Assembly: GCA_964479665.1 (NCBI GenBank)
Contig: CAYZNN010000013.1
Coordinates: forward strand, 1-64,000
DNA from: UBA2287 sp964479665
Lineage (GTDB): Bacteria > Bacteroidota > Bacteroidia > Bacteroidales > Tenuifilaceae
DNA length: 64,000 nt
Reading direction: 5' to 3'
Positions 42,168 through 51,101 of this stretch are shown piece by piece. Position 1 is the stretch's first letter. Every line of letters starts with the position of its first letter. The notes beneath the pieces were generated by a model. The model made no database searches. It worked only from the letters and a program-made list of their open reading frames with translations, and was not told the origin of the DNA. The position numbers and the translations under genes are program-made.

Positions 42168-44003
42168 CTATTCAACAGTAACTGATTTGGCTAAGTTACG
42201 AGGTTGGTCAACATTGCAGCCGCGCATTAAGGCAATGTGGTATGCCAGAAGCTGAAGTGGTACCACTGCGAGAAGCGATTCGGCAATCTCTCCCGCTTTG
42301 GGAATTTCAATAACATGGTCGGCCATGCCCCTAATTACTGTATCACCTTCAGTTACAATAGCAATTACAACACCCTTACGTGCCTTAACTTCTTGCACGT
42401 TGCTCACAACTTTTTCGTAGCTGCTATCCTTGGCGGCAATAACCACAACCGGCATCTTATCGTCGATAAGCGCAATGGGACCGTGTTTCATTTCGGCTGC
42501 AGGATAGCCTTCGGCGTGTATGTAAGAGATCTCTTTTAGTTTAAGAGCACCCTCTAGCGCAACGGGGAAAAAGTAGCCACGCCCCAAGTAAAGGAAATTG
42601 CTAGCATCCTTGAATACTTCGGCAATTCGCTTAACATGGTCGTTGGTTTCGAGAATTTTTCCAATTTTTTGAGGAACCTGAAGTAGTTCGCCAATGAGTT
42701 CGTTGAAACGATTTGTGCTAATAATATCGCGTTTCCGACCAATTAGCATGGCCATCATGGTTAGTACTGTTACCTGTGCCGTGAAGGCTTTTGTTGATGC
42801 AACACCTATTTCGGGGCCAGCATGTGTGTAAACGCCAGCGTGCGTCTCGCGGGGAATGCTCGAACCCACCACATTGCAAATACCCAGCACAAGAGCACCT
42901 GCCTCTTTGGCCAAACGAATAGCCGCAAGCGTATCGGCCGTTTCACCGCTTTGGCTAATGGCAATTACCACATCGTCCTTATAAATAATAGGGTTTCGAT
43001 ACCTAAATTCCGATGCGTACTCTACCTCAACAGGAATTCGGGAAAACTCCTCTATGAGGTACTCGCCAACCAACGCCGCATGCCACGATGTTCCGCAGCC
43101 AATTAGTATAATACGCTTAGCGTTAATAATTTGGGGTAAAACGTGGTATAGCCCACCCAGGTGAACCTCTGCCTTGTCGGACGAAATTCGACCCCTAAAG
43201 GTATCGGTAATGCTTCGGGGCTGCTCAAAAATTTCTTTCAGCATGAAATGGTCGTAACCATTCTTTTCAATCTCTTCAATGTCTAAATCGAGAACTTGCA
43301 CGTTAGGTGTGAGAGCCTCGTTGGTAATGGTTTTGAGGGTAAGTTCTCCCTTGCGTATAATAGCTACATCGTTATCGTTCAGAAACACCACGCTATTGGT
43401 GTACTCAATAATGGGGGTAGCATCGGAAGCAACGAAATACTCATTTTCTCCAACGCCAATAACCAGTGGGCTACCTTTTCGTGCGGCAACCAAGGTGTTG
43501 GGCTCGTCGCGACAAACTACAACAATACCATAGGCACCAACCACTTTAATGAGGGCAAGCCTCACGGCAATCTCGGCCGAAACGTTACCCTTCAGGTAAA
43601 TGTATTCAATGAGGTTAACCAGCACCTCGGTGTCGGTTTCGGAAGCAAAGGTATAACCTCGCTTTTCGAGTCGGCACTTTAACGTATTGTAGTTTTCAAT
43701 AATGCCATTGTGAATTAAAATGAACTTACCGTTCATTGAGATGTGGGGGTGCGCATTTGCGTCGTTGGGTTCGCCATGGGTAGCCCATCGTGTATGGCCA
43801 ATACCAATTTTACCACCTAAATTCTTATTGGCAATGAACGATTCAAGTTCGGCTACTTTTCCTTTCCTTTTGTATATAATTGGTTCCTTGTCGACAATAC
43901 AAACACCTGCCGAGTCGTAGCCCCTGTATTCGAGCCGTTTCAAACCATTAATAACTACCGGATAGGCTTCTCTATGACCAATATAACCAACAATTCCACA
44001 CAT
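42168..44003 (-). CDS. glmS: Glucosamine-6-phosphate synthase (glutamine-hydrolysing)
   Basis: 611 residues. Makes glucosamine-6-phosphate from fructose-6-phosphate and glutamine, feeding peptidoglycan and UDP-GlcNAc. Seen: the catalytic N-terminal Cys in MCGIVGYIG, glutaminase motifs GHTRWATHGEP near residue 72 and HNGIIEN near 98, then two SIS domains with GCGTSWHAAL near 303, SQSGETADTL near 350, and the C-terminal LAKSVTVE expected of this enzyme. No glmS ribozyme is recognisable in the five-base gap to the DUF4270 gene, as expected outside Firmicutes. Confidence 0.96.
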   Translation of the reverse strand: MCGIVGYIGHREAYPVVINGLKRLEYRGYDSAGVCIVDKEPIIYKRKGKVAELESFIANKNLGGKIGIGHTRWATHGEPNDANAHPHISMNGKFILIHNGIIENYNTLKCRLEKRGYTFASETDTEVLVNLIEYIYLKGNVSAEIAVRLALIKVVGAYGIVVVCRDEPNTLVAARKGSPLVIGVGENEYFVASDATPIIEYTNSVVFLNDNDVAIIRKGELTLKTITNEALTPNVQVLDLDIEEIEKNGYDHFMLKEIFEQPRSITDTFRGRISSDKAEVHLGGLYHVLPQIINAKRIILIGCGTSWHAALVGEYLIEEFSRIPVEVEYASEFRYRNPIIYKDDVVIAISQSGETADTLAAIRLAKEAGALVLGICNVVGSSIPRETHAGVYTHAGPEIGVASTKAFTAQVTVLTMMAMLIGRKRDIISTNRFNELIGELLQVPQKIGKILETNDHVKRIAEVFKDASNFLYLGRGYFFPVALEGALKLKEISYIHAEGYPAAEMKHGPIALIDDKMPVVVIAAKDSSYEKVVSNVQEVKARKGVVIAIVTEGDTVIRGMADHVIEIPKAGEIAESLLAVVPLQLLAYHIALMRGCNVDQPRNLAKSVTVE

Positions 44004-44008
44004 ATCTG

Positions 44009-45280
44009 CTACAATTTGGTATAGGTTATTATGAGTTTAATTCTATTACTGTTAATATACGAACTAAGAATGGTTTGGTTTGCACGAGAAAACCGGGTTC
44101 GAGGTTCGAGGTAGATATCCAAATCGGAGTTGGGCAGTAGCAGCAAGTCCTGAATATGGTTGGTTATGTTGAAACTGTAGTACCCTTTACTTTTGCTGTA
44201 AGTTCCTCCAAAATTATTACCCGACATGTCAATAATAGGTACGAGACTGTTCGAAACCTTTTTGAATATGCTTATGGGCATTTGTGAGGAATCTTGCTCA
44301 AAGAAAGGAGCATTTGTAATGGGTATGCGAAGTTCTGCTCGGTTAATAATTACGGGCATTGAGTCGGCCCAGGCAGCAATGTCGGTTAATTCTATCAGTC
44401 CCTTAGTGCCTGCTAAGCCCTGAAGGTAGAAAACCGAATCCTGCGTTATAGTGTCGTTCAATCCAACAATGGCTTCTCCTGGAGTGGCAGCGGTTTTATC
44501 GTGCTCAATGCGAATATTGCGGTGTGAGTATGAGGTAAATTGGTAGTCGAACTTTACCTGAAAGGTTGTATCGGGTTCGTTTTTGGTATAATAAAGACTA
44601 AGGTTGTTAAGAGATGACATATATGTGAAGTAGTACATTGCTTTGCCCGGCACATTGAGGTGTTCTGCCGAAACGTATAGCCCATAAACGTATTTTACAA
44701 AACTAGTATCGGTTGCCATGGTTACCGAGTCAGCGGTAATTAATTTTTGTGCCCATTCGTTGCTAATGGGAACCTTTACATACGATTCACCCTGATACGA
44801 TGCTGTTCCAATGGGTGTGGGATTAATCATGTCGCCAACAGGTGAAAAGGCATTGTATAAGGAGTCTTTGTCAAAAGGAGTGGCAAGTTCGTAAACATTA
44901 ATGGTAACAGGTACCGACTTGTCGCCATAGAATGCGTTGAGCTTCAGGAAAAGAAAAATTGAATCAACTTCTGGATTGGTTCCAAATTTATGGTTGAGAA
45001 ACGATGGGCGAATTTGACTCATGAACGACACTCGGGTTTTACCAAAAACGTTGTTGTTTATGGCCCCCAAAACAATATCCTCGAAACCCATAATATAAGC
45101 GGTATCGTACTCAATGGTATGTGCCGACATAATGAACGAAGTGTCGGTTTTTACATACAGCCTTTCGTGGTCGGGAATAAAATCAGTATTTAGGTAATCT
45201 GAGGGGGTATAGCAGCTGGTAATTGAAACGAAAGCAAAGGCTGAGACGGAAAAAATTTTTAAGAATCGAAGGCTCTTCAT
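44009..45280 (-). CDS. DUF4270 family lipoprotein
   Basis: 423 residues from the ATG at 45280, which opens a signal peptide MKSLRFLKIFSVSAFAFVSITSC with the lipobox Cys near residue 23. An upstream ATG (45358) only lengthens it into the preceding gene. The body is beta-rich and ends IKLIITYTKL like other members. DUF4270 proteins are Bacteroidota-specific lipoproteins with no established function. It lies between the starch-synthase-like gene (13 bases) and glmS (5 bases), an arrangement seen repeatedly in the phylum to my knowledge, which suggests an envelope role. Confidence 0.82.
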   Translation of the reverse strand: MKSLRFLKIFSVSAFAFVSITSCYTPSDYLNTDFIPDHERLYVKTDTSFIMSAHTIEYDTAYIMGFEDIVLGAINNNVFGKTRVSFMSQIRPSFLNHKFGTNPEVDSIFLFLKLNAFYGDKSVPVTINVYELATPFDKDSLYNAFSPVGDMINPTPIGTASYQGESYVKVPISNEWAQKLITADSVTMATDTSFVKYVYGLYVSAEHLNVPGKAMYYFTYMSSLNNLSLYYTKNEPDTTFQVKFDYQFTSYSHRNIRIEHDKTAATPGEAIVGLNDTITQDSVFYLQGLAGTKGLIELTDIAAWADSMPVIINRAELRIPITNAPFFEQDSSQMPISIFKKVSNSLVPIIDMSGNNFGGTYSKSKGYYSFNITNHIQDLLLLPNSDLDIYLEPRTRFSRANQTILSSYINSNRIKLIITYTKL

Positions 45281-45293
45281 TCCTAGGCGAGAA

Positions 45294-46127
45294 TTATTTC
45301 TTTTTAGCATTTTCGGTAGTGTTTGTAAACTGGTCGTAAAAAAGGTTAATAGCATCAATGTAGTTTTCTTTATTCTGGTATGATAGAACGGGCCTGTTTG
45401 TGGTTTTAATATATTCCAATACAGAATTATTTATCGACTCATCGCCCAGCACAACTCCGTCGGAGTAATTAATGGCCAATTGGCTTAGCCCTATAAAATC
45501 GGGAGATTTAAAAACTTCAACATCCTTTTTTGTTACGCCCTCAATTTCAACTAGTTTCGATTTAATATTGGGGTTAAAAGTGTTATTGAATTCGTCGTTG
45601 TATAAAGAATAAACAACCTTTGACTTGGCAAAGACTGGATCCTCCCGGTAAGCCCGTTTTACAAGTAAAGGTATAAAGCTCGGAAACCAACCGTGGCAAT
45701 GCACAATATCGGGCGACCAGCGCAACTTTTTTACAGTTTCTAACACACCACGGGCGAAAAACAGGGCCCGCTCGTCGTTATCGTCAAAGTAGTTTCCGGC
45801 AGCATCCTTCACCTCGAATTTCCTATGAAAATAGTCCTCGTTATCGATAAAGTATACCTGCATTCGGGCGCTCTGAATGGAGGCAACTTTAATAATGAGT
45901 GGATGATCAGTATCGTTAATAACCAAATTCATACCCGAGAGCCGAATAACTTCGTGAAGTTGATTGCGTCTTTCGTTAATGGTCCCCCAGCGCGGCATGA
46001 AGGTTCTAATTTCCCTTCCTCGCTCCTGTATACCCTGTGGTAAATATCGACTAATAACGGCTATTTCGCTTTCGGGCAAATAGGGAGTTATTTCCTGTGA
46101 AATGAACAGTACCCTTACGCTTTTCAT
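45294..46127 (-). CDS. Starch/glycogen synthase N-terminal-domain protein, probably non-catalytic
   Basis: 277 residues, matching only the N-terminal GT5 Rossmann domain of glycogen synthase (about 480 residues when complete). Seen: VRVLFISQEITPYLPESE at residues 4-21, FIDNEDYFHRK near 93, and PDIVHCHGWFPSFIPLLVK near 137-155. The ADP-glucose-binding K-x-G-G-L motif that should follow the first strand is absent (PESEIAVISRYLP instead), and the whole C-terminal donor domain is missing. Glucan synthesis by this protein alone is unlikely. It is first in the operon with the DUF4270 gene and glmS and is divergent from panC. Confidence 0.75.
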   Translation of the reverse strand: MKSVRVLFISQEITPYLPESEIAVISRYLPQGIQERGREIRTFMPRWGTINERRNQLHEVIRLSGMNLVINDTDHPLIIKVASIQSARMQVYFIDNEDYFHRKFEVKDAAGNYFDDNDERALFFARGVLETVKKLRWSPDIVHCHGWFPSFIPLLVKRAYREDPVFAKSKVVYSLYNDEFNNTFNPNIKSKLVEIEGVTKKDVEVFKSPDFIGLSQLAINYSDGVVLGDESINNSVLEYIKTTNRPVLSYQNKENYIDAINLFYDQFTNTTENAKKK

Positions 46128-46270
46128 TCAAACTGGGTTTTACTTATTTACTAGCCTTTTGTACAACAACGTGAGCCAAATACTACCTAAAACGTTAATG
46201 CACTAAAAAGGGTTTTAAGGAAAAAAATAATTGAGAGATTGTTTACATGAAGCAATTACAAATAAAACTA

Positions 46271-46278
46271 CAAAAGTA
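46271..46278 (-). promoter_or_regulatory. Candidate -7 box for the starch-synthase-like/DUF4270/glmS operon
   Basis: TACTTTTG on the minus strand, exact consensus, in the 312-base gap between divergent genes. It would give a leader of about 140 bases, which is long. The gap also holds TTG triplets near 46293-46300 as possible -33 sites and the tandem repeat before panC; nothing else stands out. Confidence 0.33.
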
Positions 46279-46420
46279 TAAAAAAAATTAACAACAATGC
46301 TTGTGCTGTTATTGCGTTTTTTTCGCGCAACCAAGGGTATATTCATTATTAATATGATTAGAAATGGTATATGAAAAAAAAGTGCGACATTTGCACGTTG
46401 TTTTTAACTAAGGGATATTA

Positions 46421-46436
46421 CCGATATACCGATATA
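46421..46436. repeat. Tandem CCGATATA x2 in the panC leader
   Basis: Two perfect adjacent 8-base copies end three bases before the panC ATG at 46440. They occupy the ribosome-binding region. Confidence 0.7.
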
Positions 46437-46439
46437 CAG

Positions 46440-47279
46440 ATGATTGTTTTTGAACGCACCGAAGGCTTAACTAAATACATTGCCCTTTTAAAAGGGAAAA
46501 ACCATACTGTTGGCTTAGTGCCCACCATGGGAGCACTGCACGAGGGCCATGTGAAACTTATTGAACGCGCCGTAGCCGAAAACACAACCGTTGTTGTTAG
46601 TGTATTTGTAAATCCCACCCAATTCAACGATAAGGCCGACCTTGAGCGCTATCCGCGAACTCCCGAGCTCGATTACGAAAGGTGCGAGTTGGCCGGTGCA
46701 ACCATAGTTTTTGCGCCAACCGTTGAGGAAGTGTACCCTGAGCCCGACACTAGAGTATTCGATTTTGGAAATCTCGACAAGGTAATGGAAGGTGAATTTC
46801 GCCCTGGCCATTTCAAAGGAGTGGCACAAGTAGTAAGTCGCTTGTTCGACATTGTGCAACCTACCCGTGCCTATTTCGGCAAAAAAGACTTTCAGCAATT
46901 GGCCATAATTCAACGAATGGTTGCTATGCTCAATTACCCCATTGAAGTAGTTGCCTGCGAAACCACACGCGAGAGCGATGGCTTAGCAAAGAGTTCTCGA
47001 AACCTTTTACTCACCACCGACCACAGGCATAGTGCTCCATTAATTTACAGAACCCTGCTGCAGGCCCGTAACTTTAAAAACGAAAAAAACGTAAAAGAAA
47101 CAATAGAATGGGTTGAAAGCCAAATAAATGCAGACCCAAACCTACGGGTTGAGTATTTTCAAATTGCCAATGCGAAAACCCTTGAGCCCATTGCCAATTG
47201 GACCGAAGCCAGCCCGCTGGTAGGTTGCATTGCTGTTTGGGCTGGGAAAATCAGGCTTATAGATAATATTGAATTTTAA
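46440..47279 (+). CDS. panC: Pantothenate synthetase
   Basis: 279 residues from the ATG at 46440. The frame extends to 46371, but the added Lys/Cys-rich residues do not match the family and contain the -7-like GACATTTG (46385-46392). PanC joins pantoate and beta-alanine with ATP. Seen: PTMGALHEGHVKLI (HIGH motif, near residue 27), SVFVNPTQFN near 56, FRPGHFKGVAQVV near 120, FGKKDFQQLAIIQRM near 145, and SDGLAKSSRNLLL near 177. It sits directly before panD, which supplies its beta-alanine. Confidence 0.94.
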   Translation: MIVFERTEGLTKYIALLKGKNHTVGLVPTMGALHEGHVKLIERAVAENTTVVVSVFVNPTQFNDKADLERYPRTPELDYERCELAGATIVFAPTVEEVYPEPDTRVFDFGNLDKVMEGEFRPGHFKGVAQVVSRLFDIVQPTRAYFGKKDFQQLAIIQRMVAMLNYPIEVVACETTRESDGLAKSSRNLLLTTDHRHSAPLIYRTLLQARNFKNEKNVKETIEWVESQINADPNLRVEYFQIANAKTLEPIANWTEASPLVGCIAVWAGKIRLIDNIEF

Positions 47280-47291
47280 ATGCACCAAAAT

Positions 47292-47642
47292 ATGTTTATA
47301 GAGGTTGTAAAGTCAAAAATTCATCAGGTTAAGGTTACAGAAGCCAACCTTTATTACATTGGCAGTATTACCATCGACGAGGACCTGATGGAGGCAGCGA
47401 ACATAATTGAAAACGAACGGGTGCACATTGTAAACATAAACAATGGTGAACGCCTCGACACATATGTTATAAAGGGAGAGCGTGGAAGCGGACAGATTTG
47501 CCTAAACGGACCCGCTGCCCGTAAATGCACCGTAGGAGACACTATTATTATAATGTCGTATGCCTCCATGGATTTTGAGGAAGCCAAAAAGTTTAAGCCC
47601 TCAGTTATTTTTCCCGATACAGAGACGAACCGGCTGGTATAA
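47292..47642 (+). CDS. panD: Aspartate 1-decarboxylase
   Basis: 116 residues from the ATG at 47292, which gives the usual MFIEVVKSKIHQVKV start; an ATG four codons earlier (47280) directly follows the panC stop and is also possible. PanD cleaves itself between Gly and Ser in YYIGS (near residue 23 to 25) to form a pyruvoyl cofactor and makes beta-alanine from aspartate. Also seen: NGERLDTYVIKGERGSG near 55 and NGPAARKCTVGD near 75. It is translationally adjacent to panC. Confidence 0.94.
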   Translation: MFIEVVKSKIHQVKVTEANLYYIGSITIDEDLMEAANIIENERVHIVNINNGERLDTYVIKGERGSGQICLNGPAARKCTVGDTIIIMSYASMDFEEAKKFKPSVIFPDTETNRLV

Positions 47643-47657
47643 TCAAAATTCAATTCT

Positions 47658-48674
47658 GTGAAAGCTTCTTTAAGGTCCAAACTGAACCTCTTTGTATTTA
47701 TTGCCTTGGCAATAGTTCTGTTGTTCTTTGCATTCCGTGGAGTCGATTACGAAGTGATGCTAAAAGGCTTTCGTAATGCAAAGTACGAATGGGTTGCCCT
47801 TGCAATGCTTGCAGGTTTTATTGCCCATATTTTCCGCGCCCTTCGTTGGCAAATTATGATTGAACCGCTAGGCAAAGTACCTTCCTTTAAAAACACGCTT
47901 AGCGCCATAATGGTGGGCTATCTGGCCAATCTGGCATTTCCTCGTATAGGTGAAATTACTCGTTGCATCTCGCTACGGAAAACGGATGGTTTGCCCTTTG
48001 AGTCGCTATTGGGAACTGTAATTGTCGAAAGGGCTCTCGATGTTCTTATCATGCTTATTTTGCTTATTACGGTACTTTTTGTACAAATTAATTTCTTTGG
48101 TGAATTTCTTTTAAACGATGTTATAGTTCCCTTGGGCCAGAAATTTCAAAGTATTCTATCGATATCTCCTATTATTCCAATAGCACTTCTGCTCGTCATT
48201 GTTGTTAGTATCGTTTTACTCCGCAGGAACGTTTTTGGAACAAAGCTTCGGCATCGGATAAGCGCTCTTTTTTGGGGAGTGGTCGACGGGCTCAAATCGC
48301 TCCTGAAAACCAAACGTAAAGCCGCATTTGCGGGCTACACCATAGCCATATGGGCTTGCTATTGGCTTATGACATGGTTAGTTTTCTTTGCAATCGATGC
48401 AACTGCAGGCCTATCTCCGGCTGACGGGCTGTTTTTGCTTGTAGTTGGCTCCTTGGGCATGGCCGCTCCTGTTCAGGGAGGATTTGGAGCATTCCATGTA
48501 ATTGTATACATGGCCCTTGGTATTTACGGAATTAGTAAAGAGGACGGGCTCATTTATGCCACCATCTCGCACGAATCGCAAACACTCCTGGTGCTTGCCT
48601 TGGGGGCCTTCTTCATGTTGCTGCTTTTTTTTCAGCAAAAGAAAGCTAACTTGCAGGCTGAAAATACCAAGTAG
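47658..48674 (+). CDS. Lysylphosphatidylglycerol synthetase-like/UPF0104 membrane protein
   Basis: 338 residues, about eight membrane helices, starting at GTG 47658. It has the family pattern of the MprF flippase domain and YbhN: FRGVDYEVML near residue 28, HIFRALRWQIMI near 57, GYLANLAFPRIGEITRC near 88-104, and the late GGFGAFHVIVYMALG near 275. These proteins are thought to flip or transport lipids; the substrate here is unknown. It sits between panD (15 bases) and radA (9 bases) in one run. Confidence 0.82.
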   Translation: MKASLRSKLNLFVFIALAIVLLFFAFRGVDYEVMLKGFRNAKYEWVALAMLAGFIAHIFRALRWQIMIEPLGKVPSFKNTLSAIMVGYLANLAFPRIGEITRCISLRKTDGLPFESLLGTVIVERALDVLIMLILLITVLFVQINFFGEFLLNDVIVPLGQKFQSILSISPIIPIALLLVIVVSIVLLRRNVFGTKLRHRISALFWGVVDGLKSLLKTKRKAAFAGYTIAIWACYWLMTWLVFFAIDATAGLSPADGLFLLVVGSLGMAAPVQGGFGAFHVIVYMALGIYGISKEDGLIYATISHESQTLLVLALGAFFMLLLFFQQKKANLQAENTK

Positions 48675-48683
48675 AATTTTTTT

Positions 48684-50057
48684 GTGGCAAAAACCAAATC
48701 GAGTTTTGTTTGTCAGAATTGCGGGGCCGAATCGCTTAAATGGGTTGGCCGTTGCCCTTCTTGTGGCGAATGGAATACCTATGTTGAGGAGCGGATAGCC
48801 AAGGAAAAACCGCGTTCTGGCCTTGTCGATGTTTTTCGAAGTGCTATACCTAAACCCTTAAAGGATATTGAGGCCACCAGCGAGAAGCGTATCGATACCG
48901 GCATGGGCGAGGTGAATCGCATACTGGGAGGCGGGTTGGTTAGTGGCTCTGTAGTATTGCTGGGTGGCGAACCCGGCATTGGCAAATCTACTCTAGCATT
49001 GCAGCTGGCACTAAGGTTTAAAAACCTAAAGGTTCTTTACGTTTCGGGAGAGGAGAGCGCCAAGCAGGTTAAAATGAGGGCCGATAGGCTTACACCCGGC
49101 AACAATGAGTGCCTTATACTCAACGAAACACTTTTGGAGAACATTATTACCCAAGCCCAAAATGTGGAGCCCAACCTTTTGGTAGTCGACTCCATTCAAA
49201 CGGTTTATTCCGATTTAATTGAATCGTCGCCAGGGTCGGTTTCGCAGGTTCGCGAATGTGCCGCCAACCTAATGCGCTTCGCCAAAACCACAGGGATTCC
49301 CGTAATAATTATTGGCCATATTACCAAGGATGGTAGCATTGCTGGCCCCAAGGTGCTAGAACATATTGTTGATGTGGTGCTTCAGTTCGAAGGCGACAGT
49401 AACTATCTATACCGAATTGTGCGCTCCATTAAGAATAGGTTTGGATCAACCGCAGAAATAGGTATTTTCGAAATGCAAAGCAATGGTCTGGTTGAGGTGT
49501 CCAACCCTTCGGAAATTCTTCTTTCGCATCGCGACGAGGGCTTGAGCGGCGTTGCAATTGCTGCTGCAATGGATGGCAGCAGGCCATTTCTTATTGAAAC
49601 GCAGGCGCTGGTTAGCACCGCTGCATACGGTACCCCACAGCGCTCAACAACCGGATACGATGGGCGAAGGCTCAATATGCTTTTAGCTGTACTTGAAAAG
49701 CGTGCTGGGTTCAAACTGGCCACTAAGGATGTATTTTTAAACCTGGCAGGAGGCATTAAGCTGAACGATCCGGCAATCGACCTTGCGGTGGTTGCTTCGG
49801 TACTATCCTCGAATTTCGATTTACCCATAGCGGGTTCATGTTGTTTCGCAGCTGAGGTTGGCCTTTCGGGCGAAATAAGGCAGGTTGGCCGAATCGATCA
49901 GCGTATTGCCGAGGCCGAAAAGTTAGGGTTTGAACGGATATACGTTTCGAAGTACCACCTGAAGGGAATTGACAGCAAGGATTACAAAATAAAAATTATT
50001 AAAGTGGGAGGTATCGATGAGTTGGTGCGCTCACTTTTCGGAAAGGGTAGCAATTAG
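48684..50057 (+). CDS. radA: DNA repair protein RadA
   Basis: 457 residues, GTG start at 48684. RadA is a RecA-like helicase that helps branch migration during recombination. Seen: N-terminal zinc finger with paired cysteines (CQNCGAESLKWVGRCPSCGEW, read as C-x2-C near 10 and C-x2-C near 24), Walker A GGEPGIGKSTLAL near 94, the RadA-specific KNRFGS near 250, and a Lon-like C-terminal domain with LNLAGGIKLNDPAIDLA near 352. It is full length. It lies in the pan/galE run. Confidence 0.95.
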   Translation: MAKTKSSFVCQNCGAESLKWVGRCPSCGEWNTYVEERIAKEKPRSGLVDVFRSAIPKPLKDIEATSEKRIDTGMGEVNRILGGGLVSGSVVLLGGEPGIGKSTLALQLALRFKNLKVLYVSGEESAKQVKMRADRLTPGNNECLILNETLLENIITQAQNVEPNLLVVDSIQTVYSDLIESSPGSVSQVRECAANLMRFAKTTGIPVIIIGHITKDGSIAGPKVLEHIVDVVLQFEGDSNYLYRIVRSIKNRFGSTAEIGIFEMQSNGLVEVSNPSEILLSHRDEGLSGVAIAAAMDGSRPFLIETQALVSTAAYGTPQRSTTGYDGRRLNMLLAVLEKRAGFKLATKDVFLNLAGGIKLNDPAIDLAVVASVLSSNFDLPIAGSCCFAAEVGLSGEIRQVGRIDQRIAEAEKLGFERIYVSKYHLKGIDSKDYKIKIIKVGGIDELVRSLFGKGSN

Positions 50058-50065
50058 TATAGCTT

Positions 50066-51091
50066 ATGACGAAGGTTTTAGTAACCGGCGGAGCCGGTTT
50101 TATTGGGTCGCATACCGTTGTTGAACTTCAACTTGCAGGCTTCGAAGTGTTAATTGTCGACAATTTCTGCAATTCGGAGCGATTCATAATCGAAAGAATT
50201 GAAAGCATTAGCGGAGTTAGACCTCAGGTAGTCGAGGCCGATTGCACCGATACGCAACAGTTACTTAGTATTTTTGAAAAGCACAAAGAAATTGCTGCCG
50301 TTGCCCACTTTGCCGCTCACAAAGCGGTTGCCGAATCGATAAGTGTACCCCTGAAGTATTACAGAAACAACCTCCTTTCAACCATTGCGCTGCTCGAAGC
50401 CATGCAGACCAAGGGAATAAATTTGCTGGTTTTCTCCTCGTCGTGTACAGTTTACGGCGAATCTGCCCCATCGCCAGTTACAGAGGCTATGCCCATGCAG
50501 CCCACAACTTCGCCCTATGGCCGAACCAAGCAAATGTGCGAGGAAATAATTACCGACACTTCAAGGGTAAACAGCAGTTTCCGATGCATTTCGCTCCGCT
50601 ACTTCAACCCCATTGGGGCCCATCCATCGGGGCAAATTGGAGAACTTCCACTGGGGTCACCCAGTAACTTGGTGCCATTTCTCACCCAAACGGCAGCTGG
50701 AGTTAGAGAAGAGTTGAAAATTTTTGGCAACGACTACCCAACCCCCGACGGCACAGCCGTTCGCGATTATATTGATGTTGTGGATCTGGCTCAGGCACAT
50801 GTAACGGCTGTTGAAAGATTGGTTGCTAAAAAAACAACCGATAAAGTTGAGGTATTCAATTTGGGGACGGGCAAGGGTGCCTCGGTGCTCGATGTGGTAA
50901 AAACCTTCGAGAGGGTTAACGGAGTGAATGTAAAGCGGTCTTTTGCACCCCGCAGGCAGGGCGATGTGCCCCTAGTTTACGGAAGTTCCCAAAAAGCCAA
51001 TAGTGTTTTGGGCTGGTATGCCCAAACCGAGCTTTCCGAATCACTGCGAAACGCTTGGAATTGGGAGAAAAAACATAGAGGAATATTTTAA
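50066..51091 (+). CDS. galE: UDP-glucose 4-epimerase
   Basis: 341 residues. Interconverts UDP-glucose and UDP-galactose using bound NAD. Seen: GGAGFIGSHTVVEL at residues 8-21, DNFCNSE near 32, HFAAHKAVAESI near 79, the catalytic YGRTK near 150, and RYFNPIGAHPSGQIGE near 178, then VRDYIDVVDLAQAH near 231, all GalE-typical. It precedes rfbB by ten bases, so the two nucleotide-sugar genes are likely co-transcribed. Confidence 0.92.
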   Translation: MTKVLVTGGAGFIGSHTVVELQLAGFEVLIVDNFCNSERFIIERIESISGVRPQVVEADCTDTQQLLSIFEKHKEIAAVAHFAAHKAVAESISVPLKYYRNNLLSTIALLEAMQTKGINLLVFSSSCTVYGESAPSPVTEAMPMQPTTSPYGRTKQMCEEIITDTSRVNSSFRCISLRYFNPIGAHPSGQIGELPLGSPSNLVPFLTQTAAGVREELKIFGNDYPTPDGTAVRDYIDVVDLAQAHVTAVERLVAKKTTDKVEVFNLGTGKGASVLDVVKTFERVNGVNVKRSFAPRRQGDVPLVYGSSQKANSVLGWYAQTELSESLRNAWNWEKKHRGIF

Positions 51092-51101
51092 CGACTTAAA
51101 T

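Noticed and set aside
51003..51101. Earlier ATG in frame with rfbB
   Set aside because: It lies inside galE and the extra residues do not match the dehydratase family.
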